NCBI GenBank assembly: GCA_010279815.1
Contig: QEOQ01000511.1
Span: forward strand, 108,084-172,083
Length of the DNA stretch: 64,000 bases
Reading direction: 5' to 3'
DNA from: Brachionus plicatilis
Taxonomy: Eukaryota > Rotifera > Eurotatoria > Ploima > Brachionidae
Numbering within the stretch: the first letter of the stretch is position 1; every line of letters begins with the position of its first letter. A program made the position numbers and the translations under genes. The notes below the pieces were generated by a model. It saw only the letters and a list, made by a program, of their open reading frames with translations, was not told the DNA's origin and did not search any database. Positions 1-10,194 of this stretch are shown here, piece after piece.

Positions 1-354
1 ATTGATTAAAATTAATCGAGATTTTTATTGAATTTTTTTCAAATCAATTAATCAAAATTTTTTAAAATTTTTTATTTAAAAAAAAAGATAAACTAAATCA
101 AGTCTAATTAATTTTTTTAAATGTAAAACACTAAATGTTCTGTTATAACGTAAACCCTTGTAGAGAAGCTCGAAGACTAAAGCCCAAAATATGGGTTTAG
201 TCCATAGGACTAAACCGGCCCCATGTTATTGATACCTTAATTCTTCGAGCATGTTCTTTAATAAGAAATTTGGGTTTTAATTTTTTCACTTAAATCTGAA
301 TTTCAGTTTTAAGTGTTTTCTTGGTTTAAATTATAAAGCTGCATTTAATTTTAC
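1..354. other. AT-rich intergenic sequence, no gene seen
   Basis: AT-rich sequence with stops in all frames. A short inverted pair of AGTCCTATGG-type words lies near 190-215 (GGGTTTAGTCCATAGGACTAAACC), but no coding, RNA gene or element end was recognised. Confidence 0.5.
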
Positions 355-402
355 GGAGTGTCTATTGATACACAATGTTGTAATAAAATAATTTATTGAC
401 AA
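355..402 (+). repeat. Inverted-repeat arm matching 2153-2200
   Basis: The stretch around CTATTGATACACAATGTTG and TAATAAAATAATTTATTGAC is an inverted, roughly 85% match by eye to 2153-2200 (CAATAAAATAATTTA on the opposite strand). The two arms enclose the LINE fragment and MULE element, so they may be ends of an older DNA element. I saw no clear target duplication. Confidence 0.5.
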
Positions 403-543
403 ATGACCTTTTTTTGAGAGGCAAAAATAAAAATACATGTAACCAAAAATTTATTCTAAAAGACATTATTTATCTATTTAGCTTAGATCTATGAGAAAGT
501 AAAATAGAAAACCATGAAAATCTCCTAACATTACTATGATACC

Positions 544-768
544 AATAAAAAGTCTTTTTTAACACAAGAGCCAGTTAACTACCGAACAATCAGTATGACA
601 AGCTGTCTAGGAAAACTATTAGAACGTAAAGTCTACACGAGATTGTATAGTTATTTAGAAAAAAACTCATTACAAATTGAGGAACAATCAGGTTTTAGAA
701 AAAATCGACGAACTACTGATAATCTTTTCTTCCTTATTCAAAAAATTGTAGAATCATTTAATAGATAG
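544..768 (+). pseudogene. Non-LTR retrotransposon (LINE) reverse transcriptase fragment
   Basis: About 75 codons of an uninterrupted frame give the start of a LINE reverse transcriptase: a VNYRTISMTSCLGKLLER block (RT motif 1) followed by EEQSGFRKNRRTTDNL (RT motif 2), then TAG at 766-768. Endonuclease, the YADD catalytic block and the C-terminus are absent; after the stop the DNA runs into a LINE-like 3' tail, so the middle has been deleted. The N-terminal part of this frame recurs at 10940-11006. Identification as a jockey/CR1-type RT rests on the motifs; the exact clade cannot be given. Confidence 0.85.
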
Positions 769-964
769 AAAAAAATAAGTTTGTTCCTGGTTTTGAATCA
801 AGATATGCTGAAAACCAGACTCGATTGTGTAATTGCTATCTTACTATTTTTTCTTTATTTCCTGTACTGTTCAATTCTTAAAAATTTTGCACCTGTCATT
901 GCCTACAATTTAAATATTTTAACTGTCTTTTTTATTATATCTAACTTATTTTCTTTTTATATTA

Positions 965-1047
965 TTTTTACTTAACATCTTCAATTTTTTATTTTTTATT
1001 TTATCTTAATCTAAAGGAGCTTTAGCTCGGCTAAATTTTTATTAATT
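965..1047 (+). repeat. LINE 3' end with GAGCT/AGCTC stem-loop
   Basis: A T-rich tail is followed by GGAGCTTTAGCTCGG (1016-1030), a 5 bp stem. The same T-rich leader and hairpin occur at the end of the LINE at 62740-62790 (GGAGCTAACGCTC) and, reversed, at 5121-5137. I read it as the conserved 3' terminus of one LINE family. The MULE at 1057 is inserted directly behind it. Confidence 0.6.
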
Positions 1048-1056
1048 AAATTTTTG

Positions 1057-2068
1057 AGTTATTCCTAAAATACGGATCCGGATTGAAAAAAATTAATAAT
1101 AAAGTCTATTGAAGAAGAAATAAATAGAGATTTGGAAGGCTTTTAGAGAAGTTTGAATTGACGGACTCTAACTCCACAAATTTATCGTGTGTGGAATCTG
1201 ATGAGCAAATAACCACAAAAAAAATACAACATCTAATTCAATCCAAGTTGGCTCAAAATTGATGCTAGCTAAGTGGTTTAGCTCACAGGGACTTATTCAC
1301 TTTTTTTCTCAGACTGGTACTTTAAATATTAAAGATGAAAATAACAATGTATTTATGGTTAGAATGAATCCTATAATGACTTGTACATGTGAAGAAAAAA
1401 TTGATTGTGTATATGTTGTTGCTGTACAAATAAGCCTTGGTGTTTATGACTTATCGGAACCAAAAAAAAGAAATTTACTTTGTCAAAGTTGCAGGGAAAA
1501 AAGAATACTAAATCAGGAAGAAAGAATCGGGACAATTTAGACGAAATTGTAACTATTGGTCTTTCAGTTTCAGTCGGTACCGTAGGACTACAGAATGGTT
1601 TGAGTTCGAGTCACAGTCAATTGCAATTAAGTGAATTAAAAAAAATTAAAAAAAAAGACAAGCGTGTTTTGTTACTTGTTTTGATCAACAATGAGTTTGA
1701 TTTCAGCTGTAAAATAAAAGAAGATATGCTGCTTACAATGCCTGAAGATGTTCCATATGGTGCTTTAAATGTTGATTTTGTAAAATATAAAAATATATTT
1801 GAAGAAGAATGTTTTGAAAATTTAAATGTTACATTGTCACAAAGAAAAAATTTGTTAGACTCAAAACGTACTCAAATTTACAAAATTTAATCTTTTTAAA
1901 TTTTTTCGTACCATTTATTATAAAAATTGGGTAATTTAAATAAATTTTAATTTTGAAACTTAACATTTTTAAATCCGGATCCGTATTTTAGGCATTAAAA
2001 ATCCGGAAAAAAAATCCGTGTTTTAGGTACCTAATCCGGTGATCCGGATCCGTGTTTTAGGGATAACC
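1057..2068. mobile_element. Mutator-like (MULE) DNA element with 9 bp target duplication
   Basis: Left end AGTTATTCCTAAAATACGG and right end CCGTGTTTTAGGGATAACC are inverted copies containing GGATCCGGAT. They are flanked by the same 9 bp AAATTTTTG at 1048-1056 and 2069-2077. A 9 bp duplication and the SWIM coding sequence inside fit Mutator-like elements. Extra CCGGATCC/TTTTAGG copies near 1975-2050 are subterminal repeats. The element is too short for a complete MULE transposase, so it is an internally deleted copy. Its right half is present again at 11007-11370. Confidence 0.75.
1229..1890 (+). pseudogene. SWIM zinc-finger, C-terminal part of a MULE-type transposase (frameshifted)
   Basis: The first frame (to 1540) has VRMNPIMTCTC..C.Y followed by VVAVQISLG, the shape of a SWIM finger (CxCxnCxH), but with Tyr where the last ligand His is expected. 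The frame then slips near a run of eight A (1462-1469) into a second frame (1480-1890) that continues as a Lys/Arg-rich tail (KKNTKSGRKNR). SWIM domains sit behind the DDE core in MULE transposases; that core is missing here. The ORF lies inside the TIRs at 1057 and 2068. The end of the frame, from LINNEFDF to the C-terminus, recurs at 11013-11230 with its own indel. No ATG in good context was found upstream. Confidence 0.65.
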
Positions 2069-2152
2069 AAATTTTTGCGAGATTTAATTTTTAGAATAAA
2101 AATTGAAATTTTAATTTAAAACATATTTAAAAAAAGTCCTATTTCATAGTAT

Positions 2153-2200
2153 TTCATGTAAATAAATTATTTTATTGCAACAAACTGTGTCAATAGAGCC
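2153..2200 (-). repeat. Inverted-repeat arm matching 355-402
   Basis: Right-hand partner of the arm at 355. The same segment is repeated in direct orientation near 11463-11512 as part of the 10.8-19.3 kb duplication. Confidence 0.45.
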
Positions 2201-2530
2201 ATTCTTAATTTTAAGATTTTGATTTAAACTTTTAATTTTCGATTTTCTTTTTTTTACTCGACTTTTATAAAGCAGAGTAAACAAAAGATTATAAATTATA
2301 AACCAAATTCCTGACTTATGAACATGCTTTATAATTAGGGTATCTGTAACATGGGATCGATACTTTGTAGTCAAATGGACTAAACTCATTAAAATAAAAA
2401 TAATAATTTTTAAATTTAAGTATTGAAGAAATATTTATTTTAAATTAACTAAAAAAATAAAAAAAACCTGAAAAATGTCTAATAAACGCTTGAAAGAAAA
2501 TAAAAAAAAAGAATAAACAAAAATATTTGA

Positions 2531-2803
2531 TTAATTTAATAAAAAAAGTTTTGAAAGATTAAATACAATCTGCATTCCACCTCTCAGTCTCAAGACCAAG
2601 TGAAGTGTTGATTCCATTTGAATACCGTAGTCTGACAAGGTTCTTCCATCTTCAAGTTGTTTTCCTGCATAGATCAGTCGCTGTTGATCTGTTGCAATAT
2701 CTTCTTTGTCTTGGATCTTGGCTTTGACATTTTCGATTGTGTCTGAATATTCAACCTCCAATCTGATGGTTTTGCCAGCCAATGTTTTTATAAATATTTC
2801 CAT
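2531..2803 (-). CDS. Divergent ubiquitin (copy A), K63M, with short C-terminal extension
   Basis: An intact 90-codon frame from an ATG at 2803. Residues 1-76 align to ubiquitin without a gap and end in LRLRGG, so the Gly75-Gly76 conjugation end is present. Lys6, 11, 27, 29, 33 and 48 are kept, but position 63 is Met, and positions 37-38 are Ala-Thr instead of Pro-Pro; residue 2 is Glu and 35 Asp. After Gly76 comes MQI, the start of a second ubiquitin unit, then 11 unrelated residues and a stop, so it looks like a cut-down polyubiquitin gene. As ubiquitin fused to a tail it would need a deubiquitinase to free Gly76. A copy at 18890-19162 has a nonsense codon. The substitutions are far more than normal for ubiquitin, so this is either a specialised paralogue or a young pseudogene that is still open. 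No introns are visible. Confidence 0.8.
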   Translation of the reverse strand: MEIFIKTLAGKTIRLEVEYSDTIENVKAKIQDKEDIATDQQRLIYAGKQLEDGRTLSDYGIQMESTLHLVLRLRGGMQIVFNLSKLFLLN

Positions 2804-3204
2804 TGTTCTTCTTGATTATTTTATGTGTTTTCCTTGTTAATTTTGAAAAGATGAATTTTGTTTTTAAGAAAATTTAGCTAGTATTTATATTAAATTATAG
2901 AAGTAGTCAGAATTTAATTTCTTCATCTTAATTTCAAAATATAAATTTAATATTATCTCATCATTATTATTTTTATTATTAATTAATTTTCTGACCCTTT
3001 CAAGTTGTTTCTAGACTTTCTACACTCCATAATTATTTGCTTAATGGATAAATTTAGAATTCTCTTTTTTATAATTTTTATTATGTCTAAATTTTTTACT
3101 TTTTCTACCGTTTTACCTCAATTTATAATTATTTTTTCATTTAATCATTTTGAAACTCAGAATAAACTGTGATTGTGTTTTTATGCTGAAATAATTACTA
3201 AATC

Positions 3205-3815
3205 TCTATTAATAACCCAATCAGTAGTCTATGATCACGATTAGGGGTGGAAAACCGGTTCGAAACCGGTTAAAAGGAATATCGGTTCAATTTTTGAAAC
3301 CGGTTTATGGAACCGGTTCGTTTTATAAACCGGTTTATGGAACCGGTTCTAATTTTAAACCGGTTCAATTTTGAATAAAAGAAAATTTAAGAAAAGAATT
3401 TTTTATTTTTATTTTTTACATATGAATTGAACTTTTCTTAATTGTTTAATTGAAAAAATATAAAATTAATAAAGAAAAAAATTTTTTTGAGCCAAAAATC
3501 TTCTTTTTATTCCTCTGATATAACCGATTTGATACAAGACCGGTTTAAAAAACGAACCGATTCCTAAAACCGGTTAACAAATCGAACCGGTTCGACAAAC
3601 CGGTTTACAAAACGAACCGGTTCCATAAACCAGTTCCAAAAACCAACTGGTTCGACAAACCGGTTCACAGATCGAACCGGTTTCCCACCCCTAATCACGA
3701 TAATAATGATTATTCGGATGATGACGACTTTCATAATGATTTTGAAGATGAAATGGAAACAACAAATCAGCCTAATGCTGAATATGCTTCAGATGAAGAC
3801 TCTGATAATGAATAA
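3205..3815 (+). pseudogene. Acidic C-terminal coding tail split by the hAT MITE
   Basis: If the MITE and one target copy are removed, the frame before 3241 (ending SVVYDHD) runs into 3702-3815, reading DYSDDDDFHNDFEDEMETT and then an Asp/Glu-rich end with a stop at 3813-3815. Similar acidic, Asn/Asp-rich ends close the genes at 31037-31306 and 38244-38558, so it may be a third member of that family, but only the tail is visible. The upstream exon was not found. Confidence 0.4.
3242..3693. mobile_element. hAT-type MITE packed with AACCGGTT-like motifs
   Basis: The ends are TAGGGGTGG and CCACCCCTA, flanked by a perfect 8 bp duplication ATCACGAT (3234-3241 and 3694-3701), the hAT signature. Both end regions hold many AACCGG / CCGGTT words (for example near 3256, 3266, 3299, 3311, 3330, 3341, 3539, 3570, 3585, 3598, 3617, 3658, 3676), alternating with TTCG/CGAA. 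hAT transposases commonly bind such subterminal repeats. There is no coding sequence. It interrupts an acidic coding stretch. Confidence 0.9.
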
Positions 3816-5100
3816 ACTCAAGGCTTGTATTTAAATGATCAGTTTTTTAAGAATTTTGATCAGTAAAATTTACCAGTATAATATATATATCATTAGTATT
3901 TAATTACAATTTATTTATTTATTTTTTTTTCTGTACCGACCTTGAGCATCTTCAGAATTAAAAATAAAAAAATAAAAATAAAGTTAAATAAAATAAAATA
4001 AAAAATTAAATAGAGTAAGACAAAGAAAAATATAAAAAATGAAATAAGATAAAATAAGATAAAAATAAAGTAAAAAGGATTAGTATTTTTTGATCAATAT
4101 TCGGTTGATTAGTAATTAATAGTGTCAATCAGTATTTAATTGCTATTACATGATTGGTATAATAATTGATTTATTGGAAATATACTAGTACCAATTAGTA
4201 TTTTAATTAAAACTAGGGTGCCCATTTCTCTGTAAACGTTGTGGACAATGAGAGAAAATTTGTATTTAAAATAAAAAAATTTATTTTCAAAGTGAAAAGC
4301 CTACTCTAATCTTTTTAATATAAAACTACTCAATTTTATTTTCAATTTAACCCTTTGGCTAATAAATTGAAAATATAAGCTTATGGACCTATGTAAATTT
4401 TTTTTTTTCACAATTTAATCAAGCCAAATTTTCTCTATTAGCTTTTCTAGTTTCCATTATTTTTATATATTTAAGATTTTTTAAAATTTTTCGTATAATT
4501 TTAAAAATCAAAATGGCAAGTTTTTTTTCTATTTTACTTTTTTGAAATTTGAAATTACGTTGTTTAATTTGAACTCAATTCTTAAGCATGTTAAAATTTT
4601 GAAATTTAATCACGCACTTGTTTCTAAAAATGTAGAAAAGAAAAAAAAACTTGCCAAATACTAAAAAAAAAAGAATATTGATATTGCCCCGTTTTAAATT
4701 TTAATTACTTATAAAATAATAAAAAAAATATCTACTAACATATTAAATCAATAATTTTACACAAAAAACTCATGGGGTTGTTTGCAAGATTTTACGCTAT
4801 TTTCTAAGGAATTTTACATTCTTTAATGACAATAATGCTGTTGAATAAATTTTATTTTTTTTGATAGATATAAAAAAATTTAAAAGTTAGATATTCAAAT
4901 TAAAAACTATAATTTTCAAAAATTTTATCATAGCTTATGATTAGCGATAAAATTAAATAAAAATTAATATACAAATATTATTTTATATTGCTTAAAGATT
5001 TGCCTTTCTAAAAATTAGATTTTTTATTTCTTTAGCTTTAAATTTTTGAACGATCAATTTAATATTGCCTAAACCTTAGATTTTCTTTTATTGAAATTAT
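3816..5100. other. AT-rich stretch without recognisable genes
   Basis: Low-complexity A/T with short AAATAA-type runs around 3950-4080. No frame longer than about 60 codons and no element ends were recognised. Confidence 0.5.
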
Positions 5101-5165
5101 TTAATTTTTAATTGTTTCTTACCGAGCTAAAGCTATTTCAGTGAAAATAAAAAAATTAAGATACG
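5101..5165 (-). repeat. Reversed LINE 3' end with GAGCT hairpin
   Basis: On the minus strand GAAATAGCTTTAGCTCGG followed by a T/A tail matches the LINE tails at 1016 and 62740. It lies directly left of the truncated Gypsy fragment. Confidence 0.45.
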
Positions 5166-5196
5166 ATGATAAGCTATCTTTTTTCACGCTTGGATT

Positions 5197-5784
5197 CTAT
5201 TGATAATTTGATAAGAAAAGTTTTAAAGGTTGATGGTCAGTGCAAATAATAAATACTTGACCATAAAGATAAATACGAAAATGGTCCACACCACACACTA
5301 TCGCTAAGGCTTCTTTTTCTGTTGTTGAATAATTTCTTTCTGCAGAGGTCAACTGTCTACTCCAATATGCAATCGGTTTCCATTCACCATTTCTTTTTTG
5401 AGAGAGTACACCTGCTATACCAACATCACTTGCGTCCGTTTCTAGCTTGAAAACTTCATCGAAATTCGGAAAAATAAGAAAATTTTCACTTGTTATTTTA
5501 TCTTTAAGAAGGTCAAAGGCATAACTACATTTGTCATCAAAATGTTCTTCGAACTTTTTATTATTCTTAAATGAAGCAAACAAAGGTTGGGCTATTTTAG
5601 CATAGTTTTCAATAAATTTCCGATAAAAACCTGTGATCCCGAGAAAACTCTGAAGTTGTTTGACCGATTTAGGTTTTTTAAAGTTCTTAATTGCTTTAAC
5701 CTTGTCTTCACAGGGCAAAAGTCCATTTCGATTTATTACATGTCCCAAATATATTACTTCATCTTTCATAAATTTGGTACACAT
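5197..5784 (-). pseudogene. Truncated Gypsy RT/RNase H, near-identical copy of part of Gypsy-1
   Basis: About 190 codons repeat the Gypsy-1 sequence at 15441-15985 almost base for base: the end of RT (YLGHVINRNGLLP), the connection region, and RNase H up to FIICTDHQPLK, with the LETDASD and TEKEALAI motifs. Only a few base differences were seen in about 570 bp. On the right, upstream of FMKDEVIYLGH, the sequence changes to a different but still Gypsy-like block (5786-5860), so the copy is a chimera or was patched by gene conversion. On the left it stops abruptly at HQPLK. There are no LTRs, YLDD motif or integrase. Confidence 0.85.
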
Positions 5785-5869
5785 TTTTTACAATTTCAAA
5801 GGTTGCATGGAGACATTAATCTTTTCAAACTCCAAGGAAACATTCATTTTTATATTTTTTTAAAAATTA

Positions 5870-6480
5870 TTAGAATTTAATTTTTTTTTTAAGGACTAAA
5901 AGAGCTGAATGATCAAACAACCAGAGAGTATTTCAGAGCAACTTAAAAAAATTCAGAGTCATTGTCCCTAATTTTTTTTTTTGGAGATTACGAATTGATG
6001 AATATTTTTCTTCAGATTGAATTTCTAATTGTTTTTGTGATTTTTTTGTATACAAACAATTAATTAAAAATAAAAAGGAAAAAATGTCAATCTATTTTTA
6101 AGCCTTTTAATTAGTGAATTTTTAGCCAATCAAAATATTTCTTTCAGAAAATGTGTTCACTTTTAATAAATTATGATAAATTAATTTTAATAATAAAAAT
6201 ATTTTATTCTCAAAAAAATATTGAATTGTTCTAATGAAAAAAACATCTAATGTTTTTATTGAATTAATAGTAAAGAGTTGATTATATGGGCTTTATTCAA
6301 AAGTCCACCAAACTGACGCTTCGTTTTTTTTTCTTTTTTTATCTTAGCTTTTGTGTTTTTTTTACATTATTTTTTCAGCTATTTTGATTGTTGCTATTTT
6401 AATTGGTTAATTGAATTAACATAATCAATTAAAATTAACTTAGCTATTCTATATTCTATTTTAATACTTTCTATTTTAAT
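5870..6480. other. AT-rich spacer, nothing recognised
   Basis: Homopolymer-rich A/T sequence; no coding frame, TIR or RNA gene found. Confidence 0.5.
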
Positions 6481-6488
6481 TGTTTATC

Positions 6489-6526
6489 AAGGGTTAGGTT
6501 AGGGTAAGGGTTAGGGTTAGGGTTTA
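6489..6526 (+). repeat. Interstitial TTAGGG telomere-type tract
   Basis: AGGGTTAGGTTAGGGTAAGG followed by three GGTTAG/GGTTTA units: about six units of TTAGGG with two imperfect ones. TTAGGG is the telomere repeat of many animals. The tract lies inside the window directly at the outer border of a large inverted repeat, so it is a scar or captured telomere sequence and not a chromosome end. Confidence 0.85.
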
Positions 6527-6978
6527 AAATTATAAAAAAAGGAAAATCAGTAGATTTGAACGAAATTCAAAAATAGAGAAAGCAACATTTGAAAAAGATT
6601 TCAAACTCATACCATAAGCAAAAAAAAGGAAAAAAAAAAGAACAAGTAATGTCACATTCTCAACTACTTTTATGGTCAAAAATATCAAAAAGTGAAAATT
6701 TGATTCCACTTCCGGTTATCCCTGAACAAAAGAGCAAGCAAAGAAAAAGTAATACTAAAAGCATAGAAAAAGTATTGCAAATGCTTGTAAATAACTAGCA
6801 ATGAACAAAAAAAATGGAATCAAAAAATTTTAAAATTACTCTTTTTTATTTAGTATTTTTATTTTTTTTATTAGTTTTTATTTAAATAAATAAAATTGAA
6901 TCTATTAAATACTTTCATTAATTATAAAAAATTCAATAGTATCCTTAACTAACAAGAATAGAAAAATTAATATAATTC
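6523..6978 (+). repeat. Left arm of ~450 bp inverted repeat
   Basis: The arm matches 7877-8313 in reverse orientation with only scattered changes and one ~10 bp gap. It contains a short ATG frame (6637-6798, QVMSHSQLLLWSKISKSEN) and an upstream Lys-rich frame (RFERNSKIEKATFEKDFKLIP), both also present in the other arm with changes. No known protein family was recognised. The outer edge abuts the TTAGGG tract. Confidence 0.85.
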
Positions 6979-7369
6979 TGACCAAAAATAATAAGAATTT
7001 TTTTGCAATTATATTATTCGAGAAAAACTTAATGAATGTTATATTTTAATTATTTAATATTATCAAAACTTTGATTATGAATTAATATTTTTGGAACAAT
7101 TAAAAAAAAATACCACGAAAATCGTTTTTAGTCCTCGGATCTCGAAAATTTGCTAACGACATTGAAAGCAAAGCCTCTGGAAGAATAAGTTATATTAAAA
7201 CGAAATTTCATTAAATACTGTTTTATTAGACGTAGATTGATAATTAATTTTTTTCTTTTGTTTCCTAACGAATCCCTATTTGCCTCTTGCCCTGGCTTTA
7301 ATTTAAGATTTTGATAAATTTTGCGTGAAAAACATTTTCTTCTTTGGTCTAACTCTTTTAACTCTTTCA

Positions 7370-7860
7370 GGTCGAAAAATATATGATCTTACAATTTTTA
7401 GAACTAAGTGTCGCAATGCCAACATGAATTCTATTTAAGCTATCAATACCAACCATATCAGGTAAATTGTCAGTATTTAAAACAATAAAGGCTCTATAAT
7501 GGTTACCAAAGGACCATTCGTTTATACCGGAAAAATGGTTTTGCCATGGCCACCTAGAGCTTTGACATGATCCTTCAGGATCAACTAATATCTCTTCCGG
7601 GAATAGTGAAAAAGTGTTTGAGTCTATTTGAGTAAATGTCTAGGAAACGATAAAAAACTGAATTCCATGAGACTTTTGACGTTGATGATCTTACGTTTTT
7701 CAAATGATGATTACTTGTTAAAATCTGCAATCAATTGGTTTGAGTGTCCAATTATAACATGTCCATTTCGCCATCATTGTTCATGTCTTCGTCAAAAAAT
7801 ACTACTATTTCTTTTTAATGCGAATCAGCAGGTCCCATTAAAAAAAAATAAGCGTAAAAG
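7370..7860 (-). pseudogene. Decayed FG-GAP/VCBS-repeat protein fragment
   Basis: On the minus strand, pieces in different frames resemble FG-GAP/VCBS repeats: FFDEDMNNDGEMDML near 7790 (calcium-loop-like DxNxDG) and LNTDNLPDMVGIDSLNRIHV near 7450-7500. Frames change at least twice and stops interrupt it, so it is a pseudogene. It fills most of the 0.9 kb loop between the inverted-repeat arms. FG-GAP proteins are usually extracellular, Ca-binding beta-propellers; the assignment is from motif shape only. Confidence 0.45.
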
Positions 7861-7876
7861 AAATTCAAAATATTAT

Positions 7877-8313
7877 ATATTAATTTTTTTATTCTTTTTA
7901 GTTAAGAATACTTTTGAATTTTTTATAATTTATCATAATTAATGAAAGTATTTAATAGATACAATTTTATTTATTTAAAAAAAAAAACAAAATAAAATAA
8001 AAATACTCAACATAAAAAGAAATTTAAAATTTTTTGATTCCATTTTTTTTGTTCTTTGCTAGTTTTTTACAAGCATTTGCGATACTTTTTCTTTGCTTGC
8101 TCTTTTGTTCAGGGATAACCGGAAGTGGAATCAAATTTTCACTTTTTGATATTTTTGACCATATAAGTAGTTGAGAATGTGACATTACTTGTTCTTTTTT
8201 TTTCCTTTTTTTTGCTTATGGTATGAGTTTGAAATCTTTTTCAAATGTTGCTTTCTCTATTTTTGAATTTCGTTCTAATCTACTAATTTTCCTTTTTTTA
8301 TAATTTTTAATAC
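7877..8313 (-). repeat. Right arm of ~450 bp inverted repeat
   Basis: Reverse copy of 6523-6978. The outer end is at about 8313, where similarity stops after a TTTTTAATACTGACC boundary. No target duplication was found outside the pair. Confidence 0.85.
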
Positions 8314-8721
8314 TGACCATTATGTAGAACAAACGAATATTCAACATCAGATTTCGATTCAGGGCATAGAATCGCTAACGAAGAAAACATTTAATTATCG
8401 ATTCGTTAATGAAGAAAAAATTGAATTTTTGATTCGTTAATATCCGATAATAGAAAAAAATGTTCTGATAAAAAATTTTTTTAATTGTAAAGAAATTGAA
8501 AAGAAAAGCCATTTTGGAGTGGGTCACTTAAAATAGCAGTATTTAAGAAAGCTCGGTTAATTTTGAGCATAAAAAATTGAAAGCACTAATTAAAAAAGCC
8601 AAATATAAATAGCAATAAACTTTATTAAAAATGCAAATGAAATATTAGCACTAATTAAATTAGAAAGTTTTTAGCTTGAAAAAAAAAGTTGAAATAAAAA
8701 CAATATCGACCTAAAAAAAGA

Positions 8722-9100
8722 TTAATAGTCTAATATTGTAGATAAGTTATCATAAAATTTATCAAAGGTATCCAATGAATAAGTTTTAACTATCTCATTA
8801 ATTCTTTCATCCAAAAGAATGTACTTTGGCTTACGTTTAAATATAGTTCCAGTTTCTAATTTGACTATATTTTCTTCAGAATTTTCTTTGGTTATATCAT
8901 ATCCAATCCATGTTTCTTTCATGTATTCAAAATAAGTATCCAATTGACTAAAATGTTCTTGATTTTTTTCCAAATTGCCATAAATTCTAAAAAATTGATA
9001 CTTTACATCATTAGATGGAATAAAAGCCAATACTTGAGCTATTATTTATGTGTATATTTTGTAGATCATTAATTAGATCATCTAAAGTGTTTTCAGCCAT
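8722..9100 (-). pseudogene. Possible MULE-transposase C-terminal remnant
   Basis: The frame 8722-9030 begins AFIPSNDVKYQFFRIYGN and contains YFEYMKETWIGYDI. This resembles the conserved end of MULE/FLYWCH-associated transposases (FIPxxDV..F, then Y.E.TWIG). A separate ATG at 9100 opens a short frame MAENTLDDLINDLQNIHI that runs toward it but is one base out of phase, so either a small intron or an indel separates them. The match is short and the call could be wrong; it could equally be a host gene fragment. Confidence 0.35.
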
Positions 9101-9224
9101 CTAAAGTGAATTTTAAATAAAAAATAAAAAAAAAGTTGGAAATAAATTATTTTTAGCAAAGTAAAATTTCTAGCGAACAATCTTGTTCAAAAATTTTTAG
9201 ATACTCGATTAAATTTCATCGCAG

Positions 9225-9460
9225 ATTTTTTTTGTTGATTTTTTTTGCTTTTTTGATTGTGCTTTATTTATTGATTATGCTAATTTAAGATTGCTATTTT
9301 TTGGCTAATTTTTTGGCTAATTTTTATGCGAATTTTTTTGCTATTTCTTATGCTAATTTTATCCTCTTAATTGCTATTTATATAAATTAATTAATTTTTT
9401 TTGCTTTTTTGATTGTGCTTAATTGATCATGCTAATTTAAGATTGCTATATTAAGATAGC
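9225..9460 (+). repeat. Imperfect ~155 bp direct repeat with GCTAATTTTT words
   Basis: TTTGCTTTTTTGATTGTGCTT followed by TTGAT.ATGCTAATTTAAGATTGCTAT occurs twice, near 9245 and 9402, and GCTAATTTTT recurs between. It appears to be a small tandem expansion. Confidence 0.6.
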
Positions 9461-9469
9461 ACCATTTAT

Positions 9470-10190
9470 TGAATAGAATGCCTTATTCTCATTACTGATA
9501 AAAAAATTAAAAAATGAAGTTAAAATATTTTTTTATTTTTAATATGAATAAGTTTTAGAAATAGAATTTGTTCTGATCTAGTTGACCTGGTAATACCATA
9601 ATAAATAAATAAAATAATAAAAATTAAAGAAAATTAAAATTAATTTATCATCTTTCAAGTGTTTCACTTTGGGATACAATTTCGAAATTTCGATTAATCT
9701 ATTTCGAATATTTCTACTCCGATTAAATTTAAATTGACGATCATTTGATGTATTTTAGCAGAGCTCAATTTATAAAAAACGGAAACAGAGCGAAAATAGT
9801 TTTTTAAACTAAATATATTACCCTAAAATATAATCATATCACAAATTCATCTTAAAATTATTTTTTTATCTGAGATTGAAAAAAATAATTTGAAACATCG
9901 CACATATTCAATTTTATTTCAACATTTGATTTTAGATAACAAATTTTTAAAATTATGAAAAAATCTAACTTAAAAATAATTTTTTACAAACAATTTTTTT
10001 ATTTTTTATTCTTCCAGTCCTTTTTACGCCATCTTACACCCAATTATATGGACACTTGAGTTTATTTTTATGCTCACGCAAAAAGAATTTAAACACCAAA
10101 ACCAGATAGAAATTAAAACAAAAATCTGAAAGAAAATTAAAACTAATTTTGAAAGATTTAACAAAAAATCCAAAAATTCACGTGCGCTCT
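9470..10190. other. AT-rich spacer
   Basis: No coding frame or element ends recognised. The sequence becomes abruptly GC-richer at 10250. Confidence 0.5.
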
Positions 10191-10194
10191 AAAA

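Noticed and set aside
781..975. 64-codon hydrophobic ORF behind the LINE RT fragment
   Set aside because: T-rich 3' UTR translated as Phe/Leu/Ile; starts with TTG, no homologous coding block recognised.
6489..6526. Chromosome end
   Set aside because: Only about six units, with genes and elements on both sides.
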